DNA of 64,000 bases, taken from the NCBI RefSeq assembly GCF_000349325.1, contig NC_020504.1:2142053-2206052 (forward strand), written 5' to 3'. The notes below the pieces were generated by a model, which was given only the letters and a program-made list of their open reading frames with translations, did not search any database and was not told the DNA's origin. A program made the position numbers and the translations under genes. Shown in pieces: positions 24,833 to 32,749 of this stretch (its first letter is position 1; every line of letters starts with the position of its first letter). The DNA is from Streptomyces davaonensis JCM 4913. GTDB lineage: Bacteria; Actinomycetota; Actinomycetes; Streptomycetales; Streptomycetaceae.

Positions 24833-25963
24833 TCAGCGCAGGAAGTCCGCCGCGATACGGGCCGCCGAGCGCTCCAGGAGGGGCCCGGCGTCCGCGATGC
24901 ACTTCGCGACGTCCGGTTCGATCTCGGTCAGCGGATACACCCGCCGGATCCCGGCCCGGCCCAGTGCCTCCGGAGGCAGGGCCAGGCGGCCGCAGACCGC
25001 GACGACCTCCTTGTCCGCCGCCCGTGCCGCGGCCGCCACGCCCGCCGGGGCCTTGCCGTGCAGGGTCTGCTCGTCCAGGGAGCCCTCGCCGGTGATGACC
25101 AGGTCCGCGCGCTCCAGAGCGGGCGCGAAGCCGAGGACGTCCAGCATGACCTCGATACCGGGGCGGAAGCGGGCGCCGATGAGCAGGGCGCCGTAGCCGA
25201 TGCCACCCGCCGCGCCCGCGCCCGGCGAGGCGGCGTGCTCGGCGGCCTGGGAGCCGACGGACTTCTCCAGCACCTTGGCGAAGTGCGCGAGGGCCGCGTC
25301 CAGCGTGGCCACGTCGTCCGGCGAGGCGCCCTTCTGCGGCCCGTAGACCGCCGGGGCGCCCGTGGGCCCGGTCAGGGGGTTGTCGACATCGCTGGCCAGC
25401 ACCAGCTCTACGGCGTCCAGGCGCGCGTCCAGGCCGGAGAGGTCCGCGGAGTCCAGCGCCGCGAGCCCGCCACCGCCGGGCGCCACCGGCTCCCCGTCGG
25501 CGTCCAGGAACCGCGCGCCGAGCGCCGACAGCATTCCGGCACCGCCGTCGGTCGTGGCGCTGCCGCCGACGCCGAACACGATCGTCCGGGCACCCGCGTC
25601 CAGCGCGGCCCGCAGCAGTTCCCCGGAGCCGTACGTGGACGCCGTGAGGGGCGCGAAAACGCCCGCCGGGAGCCGCTGGAGGCCGCTGGCCTCCGCCATC
25701 TCCACGACCGCCGTGTCGCCGCGCAGCGCGAACGCCGCCGTCACCTCGTCCCCGAGGGGCCCGGCGACCCGTACCTCACGCCGCTCGAAACCGGCCGCGA
25801 CCGCCGCGGCCACGGTGCCGTCGCCGCCGTCGGCCACCGGCAGCGCCTCGACCTCGACGTCCGGCACGACCTGACGCAGTCCGGCCATGACCCGCTCGGC
25901 GACCTGCACGGCCGTCAGCGACCCCTTGAACTTGTCCGCGGCGATGAGCACGCGCTGTGTCAC
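24833..25963 (-). CDS. Glycerate kinase (GarK family)
   Basis: A 376-residue kinase of the GlxK/GarK family that phosphorylates D-glycerate, producing 2- or 3-phosphoglycerate. Typical motifs are the start VLIAADKFKGSLTA, VADGGDGT, GVGGSATTDGGAGML, the GGIGYGA loop and DLVITGEGSLDEQT. The GTG at 25963 is preceded by AAGGGGA; the 50-residue upstream extension is arginine/glycine-rich and unlikely to be translated. Glycerate can come from glyoxylate, the product of the ethylmalonyl-CoA pathway encoded nearby, which gives a possible metabolic link. It is transcribed alone, divergent from the ADP-ribosylglycohydrolase. Confidence 0.93.
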   Translation of the reverse strand: MTQRVLIAADKFKGSLTAVQVAERVMAGLRQVVPDVEVEALPVADGGDGTVAAAVAAGFERREVRVAGPLGDEVTAAFALRGDTAVVEMAEASGLQRLPAGVFAPLTASTYGSGELLRAALDAGARTIVFGVGGSATTDGGAGMLSALGARFLDADGEPVAPGGGGLAALDSADLSGLDARLDAVELVLASDVDNPLTGPTGAPAVYGPQKGASPDDVATLDAALAHFAKVLEKSVGSQAAEHAASPGAGAAGGIGYGALLIGARFRPGIEVMLDVLGFAPALERADLVITGEGSLDEQTLHGKAPAGVAAAARAADKEVVAVCGRLALPPEALGRAGIRRVYPLTEIEPDVAKCIADAGPLLERSAARIAADFLR

Positions 25964-26142
25964 CTGTGTTCCCCTTGCTCTCCGGGCCTCGCGCACGTCA
26001 AGGCCAGTCGCGCCGCTGCGACCATAACCGCAGGACACCCCCGCCGTCATGCCCCGCCCGCTCCCTGGACGAGGCCGCACGCGAAGCCCCGCCGCCCCGG
26101 ACCCGCCCCACACCCCCGCTGTCCGGTCCGGGCGGAATCGGG

Positions 26143-26148
26143 TACACC
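26143..26148 (+). promoter_or_regulatory. Candidate leaderless -10 of the ADP-ribosylglycohydrolase gene
   Basis: TACACC occupies -12 to -7 relative to the ATG at 26155, and there is no ribosome binding site. Weaker than the TACCCT hexamers of the two following genes because the last position is C. Confidence 0.35.
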
Positions 26149-26154
26149 GGTGCT

Positions 26155-27228
26155 ATGACCCCTGTGGGCACCGAGCACGAGCTTGCCGACCGCGTCCTCG
26201 GGGGCTGGCTGGGCCGGATCGCCGGGAACATGCTGGGGAAACCGGTCGAGCAGGGCGATCTGTGGACGCGGGACCGCATCGACCGCTATCTGCGGCGGGC
26301 CGCCGCCCTGCCGCTCACCGACTATCTGCCCGAGCCGCCCCCGGGCGACGACGAGGGCTTCGAGCTGCGCCCCGAGTGGCGCCAGTGCGTCCGCGGCCGG
26401 ATCCACGGCAGCTGCCGGGACGACGATGTCGACTACGCCATCCTCGGCCTGGACCTGTTGGAGACCCACGGCTTCGACTTCAGCACCGAGCAGGTCGGCG
26501 ATCTGTGGCTGCTGCGGCTGCCGTACCTCCAGACCTTCACCGCCGAGCGGGCCGCCTACCGCAACCTCGCCAACGGGCTGAAACCCCCGCTGACGGCGAC
26601 CTACGACAACCCGCACCAGGAGTGGATCGGCGCCCTGATCAGGGCCGACATCTTCGGCTGGACCCGCCCCGGCCTCCCCCACCGGGCCGCGTCCCTGGCC
26701 CGCCGGGACGCCGTGCTGTCGCACACCGGGAACGGCGTGTACGGGGCGATGTGGGCGGCGGCGCTGGTGTCGGCGGCGTTCACCGCGCCCACCGTCCGGC
26801 AGGCGCTGACCGAGGCACTCACCGTGATCCCGGCGTCCAGCCGCCTCGCCCGCACCGTGCGCCGGGTGATCTCCCTGCACGACACCCGGCTCTCCTGGGA
26901 GGACACGCTCACCACGGTGTCCGAGGAGACCGCGGGCCTCGGCTGGATCCACACCGTCCCGAACGCCGCCGTCCTCACCGCCGGGCTCCTGTACGGCGAC
27001 GGCGACTTCACCCGCACCATCACCCTCACCGTCCGCGGCGGCCTGGACACCGACTCCAACGGGGCGACGGCCGGTTCGGTGGCCGGGGTGCTCACCGGGG
27101 CGGAGGCGATCCCCGCGCAGTGGCAGGACCCGCTGGAGGACACCGTGCGCAGCGCGGTGTTCGGGTTCGACGGGGTGCGGATCAGCGAGCTGGCGGACCG
27201 GACCCTGCGACTGGTCGGGAGCGAGTGA
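26155..27228 (+). CDS. ADP-ribosylglycohydrolase (DraG/ARH family)
   Basis: A 357-residue all-helical hydrolase that removes ADP-ribose from proteins or small molecules using two metal ions. The opening block RVLGGWLGRIAGNMLGKPVEQG, the acidic metal site SCRDDDVDYAI and the late GLDTDSNGATAGSVAG are the conserved ARH metal-binding segments. The ATG at 26155 has no ribosome binding site. The NUDIX gene starts 21 bases after its stop and a sirtuin gene follows, making a run of three genes for ADP-ribose and NAD chemistry. No ADP-ribosyltransferase is visible nearby, so the substrate is unknown. Confidence 0.9.
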   Translation: MTPVGTEHELADRVLGGWLGRIAGNMLGKPVEQGDLWTRDRIDRYLRRAAALPLTDYLPEPPPGDDEGFELRPEWRQCVRGRIHGSCRDDDVDYAILGLDLLETHGFDFSTEQVGDLWLLRLPYLQTFTAERAAYRNLANGLKPPLTATYDNPHQEWIGALIRADIFGWTRPGLPHRAASLARRDAVLSHTGNGVYGAMWAAALVSAAFTAPTVRQALTEALTVIPASSRLARTVRRVISLHDTRLSWEDTLTTVSEETAGLGWIHTVPNAAVLTAGLLYGDGDFTRTITLTVRGGLDTDSNGATAGSVAGVLTGAEAIPAQWQDPLEDTVRSAVFGFDGVRISELADRTLRLVGSE

Positions 27229-27237
27229 CGCGGTGGT

Positions 27238-27243
27238 TACCCT
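27238..27243 (+). promoter_or_regulatory. Candidate leaderless -10 of the NUDIX gene
   Basis: TACCCT lies exactly at -12 to -7 of the ATG at 27250. The GAGG touching the ATG is too close to act as a ribosome binding site, so a leaderless transcript starting inside the 21-base gap is plausible. Confidence 0.5.
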
Positions 27244-27249
27244 TCGAGG

Positions 27250-27741
27250 ATGACCACTCAGGACTTCGCCACGTACATCGCGGGTCTCCCCCGCGTCCTC
27301 GCCGGTGCCGCCGCCCTGTTCCGGGACGCGACGGGGCGGGTGCTGCTCGTCGAGCCCAACTACCGTGAGGGCTGGGCGCTTCCGGGCGGCACGGTGGAAT
27401 CCGACGACGGCGAGACCCCGCGCCAGGGCGCGCGGCGCGAGACGGCCGAGGAGATCGGACTCGACGTCGCACTGGGCCCGTTGCTCGCGGTGGACTGGGT
27501 GCACGGCCCGGGCCGACCGCCCCTGGTCGCCTACTTGTACGACGGCGGGGTCCTCGGCGAGGACGAGTTCAAGGCGATCCGGCTCCAGCAGGAGGAGCTG
27601 CTGTCCTGGCGGCTGGTGGAGCCCGCGGAACTGACCGACTACCTGCCGGGCGCCCTGGGCCGCCGGGTCCTGGTCGCACTGGACGTCCTGGCCGACGGCG
27701 GTGGCACGGCGGAGCTGGAGAACGGCCACCGGGCCGACTGA
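27250..27741 (+). CDS. NUDIX hydrolase
   Basis: A 163-residue pyrophosphohydrolase. The NUDIX box is GGTVESDDGETPRQG followed by ARRETAEEIGLDV: the E-x7-REx-x-EE-x-G-L core is intact, with a slightly longer first loop and Thr in place of the usual hydrophobic residue after RE. The four metal-binding acidic residues are present. The substrate cannot be read from the box; its place between an ADP-ribosylglycohydrolase and a sirtuin suggests ADP-ribose or O-acetyl-ADP-ribose, but nucleotide-sugar or (d)NTP substrates are also common in this family. Confidence 0.9.
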   Translation: MTTQDFATYIAGLPRVLAGAAALFRDATGRVLLVEPNYREGWALPGGTVESDDGETPRQGARRETAEEIGLDVALGPLLAVDWVHGPGRPPLVAYLYDGGVLGEDEFKAIRLQQEELLSWRLVEPAELTDYLPGALGRRVLVALDVLADGGGTAELENGHRAD

Positions 27742-27804
27742 CGGGGCTCGGCCCTCCGGACCCGCCACCCGAATATCCGTTCGCTACTCCCCGGGCCCCT
27801 TGCC

Positions 27805-27810
27805 TACCCT
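27805..27810 (+). promoter_or_regulatory. Candidate leaderless -10 of the sirtuin gene
   Basis: TACCCT at -13 to -8 of the ATG at 27818, the same hexamer as before the NUDIX gene. No ribosome binding site is present, fitting leaderless transcription of the sirtuin gene from its own promoter. Confidence 0.5.
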
Positions 27811-27817
27811 CGGTGAC

Positions 27818-28546
27818 ATGACCAAGCCCCTCGTCGCCCTGCTCAGCGGCGCCGGTATCAGCACGGACTCCGGGATCCCCGACTACCGCGGCCCGAACGG
27901 CCTGTGGCGGCGGGATCCGGACGCCGAGAAGCTCGTGACGTACGAGTACTACATGGGCGATCCGGAGATCCGCCGGCGCTCCTGGCAGATGCGGCGCAAG
28001 AACCGCACGTTGAAGGCCGAGCCGAACGCCGCGCATCTCGCGGTCGCCGAGCTGGAGCGGTCCGGGGTGCCGGTCAGGGTGATCACCCAGAACGTGGACG
28101 GGCTGCACCAGCTCGCTGGGCTGCCCGCCCGCAAGGTGCTCGAACTGCACGGCAGCGCCCGCAGCGTGGTGTGCACGAAGTGCCATGCGCGCGGCTCGAT
28201 GGAGGACGCCCTCGCCCGCGTCGAGGCCGGGGAGGAGGACCCGCCGTGTCTGGAGTGCGGCGGGATCCTGAAGTCGGCCACCGTCATGTTCGGCCAGCGG
28301 CTCGACCCGGTGGTGCTGGGCGAGGCGGTCGCGATCACCAAGGCCTGCCAGGTGTTCATCGCGGTCGGCAGCAGCCTCCAGGTGCAGCCCGCGGCGGGCC
28401 TCGCCGGTGTCGCCGCCGACCACGGCGCACGGCTCGTCATCGTCAACGCCGAGCCGACGCCGTACGACGAACGCGCCGATGAGGTGATCCGGGAGCCGAT
28501 CGGCACCGCACTGCCGAAGCTGCTGCGCGGGCTCGGCGCGGCGTAG
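27818..28546 (+). CDS. cobB: Sirtuin (NAD-dependent protein deacylase, Sir2/CobB)
   Basis: A 242-residue sirtuin with the complete catalytic core: GAGISTDSGIPDYRG (NAD binding), TQNVDGLH, the catalytic histidine in ELHGS, a four-cysteine zinc site (CTKC and CLEC), VMFGQ, and the NAEPTPYD ribose loop. It removes acyl groups from lysines with release of O-acyl-ADP-ribose and nicotinamide. From memory it corresponds to the second S. coelicolor sirtuin, CobB2 (SCO6464). It follows the NUDIX gene by 76 bases with its own leaderless -10 and is convergent with the P450 gene. A link to acetyl-CoA synthetase control and the nearby acetate-assimilation genes is only inference. Confidence 0.93.
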   Translation: MTKPLVALLSGAGISTDSGIPDYRGPNGLWRRDPDAEKLVTYEYYMGDPEIRRRSWQMRRKNRTLKAEPNAAHLAVAELERSGVPVRVITQNVDGLHQLAGLPARKVLELHGSARSVVCTKCHARGSMEDALARVEAGEEDPPCLECGGILKSATVMFGQRLDPVVLGEAVAITKACQVFIAVGSSLQVQPAAGLAGVAADHGARLVIVNAEPTPYDERADEVIREPIGTALPKLLRGLGAA

Positions 28547-28565
28547 CGGTCGGGCTGGGTCCGGC

Positions 28566-29804
28566 CTAGGCGCGGATCCCGTCGCAGGTGATGTGCAGCT
28601 GCCGCGGGCCGCGCAGCACGGCGTTCTGCCGGTACGGGGGCGGGTCCTGGACGAGACGCGGGTTCTCCATCCTCCGGGCCAGCTCCGCCAGGGCGAACTG
28701 GGTCTCCAGTCGGGCGAGCGGTGCGCCGAAGCAGCTGTGGATGCCGCTGCCCAGGCCGAGGTGCTGGATGTCGGGGCGGTCCGGGTCGAAGCGGTCGGGG
28801 TCCTCGAAGCGCCGCGGGTCACGGTTGCCCGACGCCAGGACCAGCCAGATGGGGGCGCCCTTGGGGATGGTGACGCCGCGGACCTCGATGTCGGCGAGGG
28901 TGGTGCGCTGCGGGACCAGTTGCACCGGCGGCTCGAAGCGCAGCAGTTCCTCGACGATGGGCACGGCGAGCCGGGGATCCTCGCGCAGTCGCCGCAGGAC
29001 GTCGGGATTGCGCAGCAGGGTCAGCATGCCGTTGGTGATGAGGTTGACGGTGGTCTCGTGTCCCGCGATCAGCAGCAGGGCCGCGGTGCTGAGCAGTTCC
29101 ATCGTCGACATCGCCCCGTCCCCGCCCTTGGCCGTCGCCAGTTGGGACAGCATGTCCTCGCCGGGGTGCTTGCGCCGCTCCTCGATCAGTCCGGCCAGGT
29201 ACATGCCCAGTTCCATCCGGGCGTCGTGGGCGCCCTTGCCCCGCTCGGCGGGATCCGCGTCCGGGTCGGGGTCCAAGCTGGCGGCGAGGGTGTCCGCCCA
29301 GACGTGGAAGCGCGGCTCGTCCTCGCGCGGCACGCCGAGCAGCCGGCAGATCACCGTCACCGGGAAGGGGTAGGAGAACTGCTCCACCAGGTCGAAGCGG
29401 CCCGGGTCAACGATGCCGTCGATGAGACCGGTCACGATGTCGTGGAGCTCGGGGCGCATCCCGTCGACGCGGTGCGGGGAGTGGGGCGGGCCGAACGGCC
29501 GGTTCGTCATGCGGCGCAGCCGGTCGTGTTCCGGCGGGTCGAGCTTCAGGAAGCCCGGTGGCAGGGCGCCGCCCTCCGCCGAGCCCGGCTCGGCCAGCGG
29601 GTCCGCGGTGTGCGAGGCCAGGTTGCGGGCGTCGGAGCTGATCCGGGGATCGTGCAGCAGGCTGCGGATCTCGTAGTAGGTGCTGATCACGTACGGCCCG
29701 TCGGGCTCGTGATGGACCGGGGTCCTGCGCAGCTCTTCGTAGATCGGGTACGGATCGGCCCGGTTGGCGTGGTCCAGGATCCGGTGCAGCAGGGATTGCG
29801 TCAT
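28566..29804 (-). CDS. Cytochrome P450
   Basis: A 412-residue soluble bacterial P450. The I-helix oxygen-activation motif is AGHETT (near residue 250), the K-helix ExxR is EELLR, and the heme-ligand segment is LGLGSGIHSCFGAPLAR with the Cys near residue 360; the usual Phe at the start of the F-x2-G-x-H-x-C-x-G motif is Leu. The substrate cannot be told. It is the last gene of a three-gene set: a 3Fe-4S ferredoxin and a ferredoxin reductase lie directly upstream on the same strand (25-base gap to the reductase), so all electron-transfer parts are local. Confidence 0.93.
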   Translation of the reverse strand: MTQSLLHRILDHANRADPYPIYEELRRTPVHHEPDGPYVISTYYEIRSLLHDPRISSDARNLASHTADPLAEPGSAEGGALPPGFLKLDPPEHDRLRRMTNRPFGPPHSPHRVDGMRPELHDIVTGLIDGIVDPGRFDLVEQFSYPFPVTVICRLLGVPREDEPRFHVWADTLAASLDPDPDADPAERGKGAHDARMELGMYLAGLIEERRKHPGEDMLSQLATAKGGDGAMSTMELLSTAALLLIAGHETTVNLITNGMLTLLRNPDVLRRLREDPRLAVPIVEELLRFEPPVQLVPQRTTLADIEVRGVTIPKGAPIWLVLASGNRDPRRFEDPDRFDPDRPDIQHLGLGSGIHSCFGAPLARLETQFALAELARRMENPRLVQDPPPYRQNAVLRGPRQLHITCDGIRA

Positions 29805-29828
29805 GACAGGTCCTCGAGGCCGTGCGGG

Positions 29829-31220
29829 TCAGTGCGCGGGGGTGAACGTCATCCGGCGTTCGGCCGGCGAGTAGCCGCTGAGGGTCACGGTGGGGCCGTG
29901 GGTGGGAACCGACGGGTCGGGGAAGTCCGCGTCGATCGGGCGCTGTCCGTCCGGGTGCCGGTCGACCGTGGCGAACGGCAGCGGGAAGGGCGCCGTGGTC
30001 TCGATCAGTTCCTGGTAGAACGGCAGCCACCGCGCGTGGTCGAACGCCACGGCGCCGACGACCCGTCCCTGATAGCCGTAGACGCCGGTGAAGCGGTGGT
30101 CCTTGAGCGAGCCCTGCGCGATGAGGATCTCCGTGCCCAGGGAAGGCACCCCGACCGACTTGATGTTGACGCCGAACTGCGAGGACCAGAAGGACGGCAC
30201 CTCCATGTGGGGCACGCGGTCGGTGCTCTCGCTGAGCATGTTGTGCGCCGCGACCGCGGCCTGGGTGACGGCGTTGCCCCAGTGCTCCAGGGACAGGAAC
30301 TGGTAGCCGAACAGCGGGTGCGGGCAGCGGGCGACGTCGCCGGCCGCGTAGATGTCGTCCGTGACGATGCCGCGGATGTCGAAGGCGCGGCAACCGGCGT
30401 CGCAGGCGATGCCGCGGGGGCCGGCGCCGAGTCCGGACCCGGCGAGCCATTCGGTGTTGCGGGTGGCACCGAGCGAGACGACCACCACGTCGCACTCCAC
30501 GGTGGAGCCGTCGGACAGGTGCGCGACGCGCACCCTGCCTGAGGCATCGCCCTCCAGAGCAGTCACCATGACCCCGCACCGCAGGTCGACTCCGTGCTCG
30601 CGGTGCAGCTGGGCGGCGACCGCCCCGACCACGCCACCGAGTGCGCCGACCAGGGGGGCCGCGCCCCGCTCGGCGACGGTGACCGGGAGGCCGCGTTCGC
30701 GGCAGGCGGAGGCGATCTCGGAGCCCGTGAACCCGGCCCCGATGACGAGGACCCGTCCGGGCCCCGCGTCGAGCCGCCGGGCGAGCGCCACGCTGTCGTC
30801 GCGGGTCCGCAGGCAGAAGACACCGTCGAGTTCCGCCTCGGCCTCGCGCGGCCACGGTCGTGCCCGCACTCCGGTGGCGATCAGCAGCCGGTCGTACGGC
30901 ACCTCGTCGCCGTCGGCCAGCCGTACCCGGCGGGCGGCCATGTCCAGTCCGGTGGCCGCGACGCCGAGCCGCCAGGTCGCGTCGACGGACCGGAGCCTGG
31001 GCAGTGCGGTGCGCTCGGCGCTCGCCCGGCCCAGCAGCACCTGCTTGGACAGCGGGGGCCGGTCGTACGGTTCGTGGGGCTCGTCACCGATCATGGTCAG
31101 GGTGCCGGTGAAGCCCTTGGCCCGCAGGGTCTCGGCGGCCCGCAGGCCGGCCAGCGAGGCGCCGACGACGACAACGCGGCCCTCGCGTCCGAGTCGCTCC
31201 AGGGATCCGTCACCGGGCAC
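29829..31220 (-). CDS. FAD-dependent ferredoxin reductase
   Basis: A 463-residue NAD(P)H:ferredoxin reductase of the putidaredoxin-reductase/Rhodocoxin-reductase type. It has the FAD dinucleotide motif VVVGASLAGLRAAETL at the N-terminus, YDRPPLSKQVL, the NAD(P) motif VIGAGFTGSEIASACRERG, and DIYAAGDVARC, followed by a C-terminal reductase domain. The GTG at 31220 is chosen: it overlaps the end of the ferredoxin gene by 11 bases and has GAGG upstream. It would pass electrons from NAD(P)H to the adjacent ferredoxin and on to the P450. Confidence 0.9.
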   Translation of the reverse strand: MPGDGSLERLGREGRVVVVGASLAGLRAAETLRAKGFTGTLTMIGDEPHEPYDRPPLSKQVLLGRASAERTALPRLRSVDATWRLGVAATGLDMAARRVRLADGDEVPYDRLLIATGVRARPWPREAEAELDGVFCLRTRDDSVALARRLDAGPGRVLVIGAGFTGSEIASACRERGLPVTVAERGAAPLVGALGGVVGAVAAQLHREHGVDLRCGVMVTALEGDASGRVRVAHLSDGSTVECDVVVVSLGATRNTEWLAGSGLGAGPRGIACDAGCRAFDIRGIVTDDIYAAGDVARCPHPLFGYQFLSLEHWGNAVTQAAVAAHNMLSESTDRVPHMEVPSFWSSQFGVNIKSVGVPSLGTEILIAQGSLKDHRFTGVYGYQGRVVGAVAFDHARWLPFYQELIETTAPFPLPFATVDRHPDGQRPIDADFPDPSVPTHGPTVTLSGYSPAERRMTFTPAH

Positions 31221-31437
31221 CGGGCACCGCCTCGGCCGGTGCGTCCACGGCGTCGACCAGGATGGCCTGGACCGGGCACGCCGCGACGGCCTGGGCCAGC
31301 TTCTCGCGCTGTGCCTCCTCGGCCTCGGGGTTGTACAGCAGCGCCTCCTCGCCGTGCATGGCGAAGATCTCGGGGGCGAGGAACGCGCACTGCGCATACC
31401 CCTGACAGCGGTTCAGATCGACGGCAAGCCGTACCAC
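31210..31437 (-). CDS. 3Fe-4S type ferredoxin for the P450
   Basis: A 75-residue ferredoxin with cysteines in the pattern CQGYAQC ... CP (C-x5-C and a distant C-P), the arrangement of 3Fe-4S ferredoxins that serve actinobacterial P450s. The acidic C-terminal half contains AVAACPVQAI. The GTG at 31437 is preceded by AGAGGA eight bases upstream. It is the first gene of the ferredoxin-reductase-P450 transcript and its end overlaps the reductase start. Confidence 0.9.
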   Translation of the reverse strand: MVRLAVDLNRCQGYAQCAFLAPEIFAMHGEEALLYNPEAEEAQREKLAQAVAACPVQAILVDAVDAPAEAVPGAR

Positions 31438-31541
31438 GGTTTCGGTCCTCTCCACTGGGTCCCGGTCACCCCCTGCGACCACTCTCGGTGGCCGGGCGCG
31501 ATGTGACGACGAGGAGCGGACCGATCGGGTGAGTGGCCCGG

Positions 31542-32165
31542 TCAGGTCCGGGGGGTGGGACGCCGGCCCCGGAGGATGTGCAGGCTGAGGAGCAGCGCCC
31601 AGACCGGAAGGACCAGTTCGGACCAGGGCACGTCCGCTCCCACCACGAGCAGCGTCAGGCCCGCCAGATAGCCGAGGACGACGAGCGGGCGCGGGAGGAC
31701 GCCGAGCCGGCGACCGATGGTCGAGGTCGTGATGATGAACACCGCCGCCATCCGCATGGCGTACGTGGTCAACAGGGCGTAGGCGAAGTCGCGGCCGAAC
31801 GGCGAGCCCTGCTGCCGGCTCTCGTCGAGCACGGTCCCGGCCGCCGCGGCCGCGCCGAACAGGGTGGCGACGAAGATCAGGCCGCTGCCCAGGAACACGG
31901 TGGCCACGAACCGGTCCTCTCTCTCGCCGGCCTGCTCGCGCAAGGCGCCCATGAACCACAGGAAGGCGATACCGGCGAACGGGAGCAGCGTCAGCGCCAC
32001 CCGTACGGCACCGCGTTGCCCGGCGTCGACGGTCACGGCGTCCCCGTCGCCGTCGGGCAGCGCGAGGCGGACCAGGACGATCGCCGCGGCCATCAGGATC
32101 GCGAAGACCACCCCGGCCACCCCGGCGGCCCAGGGCGTCGCGAGGCGCTCGTGTCCGCGCTCCAT
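31542..32165 (-). CDS. Membrane protein of unknown function (5 TM)
   Basis: A 207-residue protein I do not recognise. It has five hydrophobic helices (about residues 14-36, 58-74, 88-110, 132-150, 163-200), a short acidic loop after the first (PDGDGDA) and a basic C-terminus. An ATG at 32165 or a GTG two codons upstream can serve as start; neither has a strong ribosome binding site. It lies upstream of the ferredoxin gene on the same strand with a gap of 104 bases and may not belong to that unit. Confidence 0.65.
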   Translation of the reverse strand: MERGHERLATPWAAGVAGVVFAILMAAAIVLVRLALPDGDGDAVTVDAGQRGAVRVALTLLPFAGIAFLWFMGALREQAGEREDRFVATVFLGSGLIFVATLFGAAAAAGTVLDESRQQGSPFGRDFAYALLTTYAMRMAAVFIITTSTIGRRLGVLPRPLVVLGYLAGLTLLVVGADVPWSELVLPVWALLLSLHILRGRRPTPRT

Positions 32166-32315
32166 GGTCACCCGCTTTCTGCCTGCCCCTCCTACGTACA
32201 GACATCAGCGATCGCGGGGCCGCGCCACCGGGGTCACTCGGGAGAGATCACTGCGTACGCCACAGGGGTCACTGCCGCGCCGTCGAAAACACCTGCGCGG
32301 GCTCGGCGATCGGGC

Positions 32316-32321
32316 CAGAAT
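32316..32321 (+). promoter_or_regulatory. Candidate leaderless -10 of the VOC gene
   Basis: CAGAAT occupies -12 to -7 of the ATG at 32328, with no ribosome binding site, fitting a leaderless transcript. Confidence 0.45.
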
Positions 32322-32327
32322 GCGATC

Positions 32328-32708
32328 ATGACCTCAGCCATTCGCCATGTGACGATCGATTCCGTCGACGCGTACCGGCTCGCCTCCTTCTGGTCCCAGG
32401 TGCTCGGGCTGCCCGTGCACGAGGACAACGAGCCCGGCGACGAGGACGTGCTGATCGAGGGGGCGGGGCTGCTGTTCGTCACCGTCCCGGAGCCCAAGAC
32501 CGTGAAGAACCGGGTGCATCTGGACCTTCAGCCGCAGGACCGCACCCGGGACGAGGAGGTCGAGCGGGTCCTCACCCTCGGCGCCACCCTGGTCGGCGAC
32601 CGCCGCGCCCCGGACGGCAAGGGCTGGGCGGTCCTCGCCGATCCGGAGGGCAACGAGTTCTGTGTGGAGCGCGGGGCGGCGGAGCGAGCCGGCGAACCCG
32701 GCGCCTGA
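32328..32708 (+). CDS. VOC-family (glyoxalase/bleomycin-resistance fold) protein
   Basis: A 126-residue protein with two beta-alpha-beta-beta-beta units of the vicinal-oxygen-chelate fold: HVTIDSVDAYRLASFWSQVLGLP at the start and a second half with KNRVHLDLQPQD and VLADPEGNEFCVE. His and Glu metal-ligand positions (HLDL, EFC) are conserved as in the Glyoxalase_6 group. Specific reaction unknown; it could be a dioxygenase-like enzyme or a binding protein. It stands alone, convergent with the DNA methyltransferase-repair gene. Confidence 0.85.
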   Translation: MTSAIRHVTIDSVDAYRLASFWSQVLGLPVHEDNEPGDEDVLIEGAGLLFVTVPEPKTVKNRVHLDLQPQDRTRDEEVERVLTLGATLVGDRRAPDGKGWAVLADPEGNEFCVERGAAERAGEPGA

Positions 32709-32749
32709 GAAAGCGGGGCCCGTGAACCCAGGGCCCGGAAAGCCAGGGC

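Noticed and set aside
24618..24902. 94-codon minus-strand frame between the ArsB-like and glycerate kinase genes
   Set aside because: No ribosome binding site, Arg-rich composition, overlaps the glycerate kinase end; looks noncoding.
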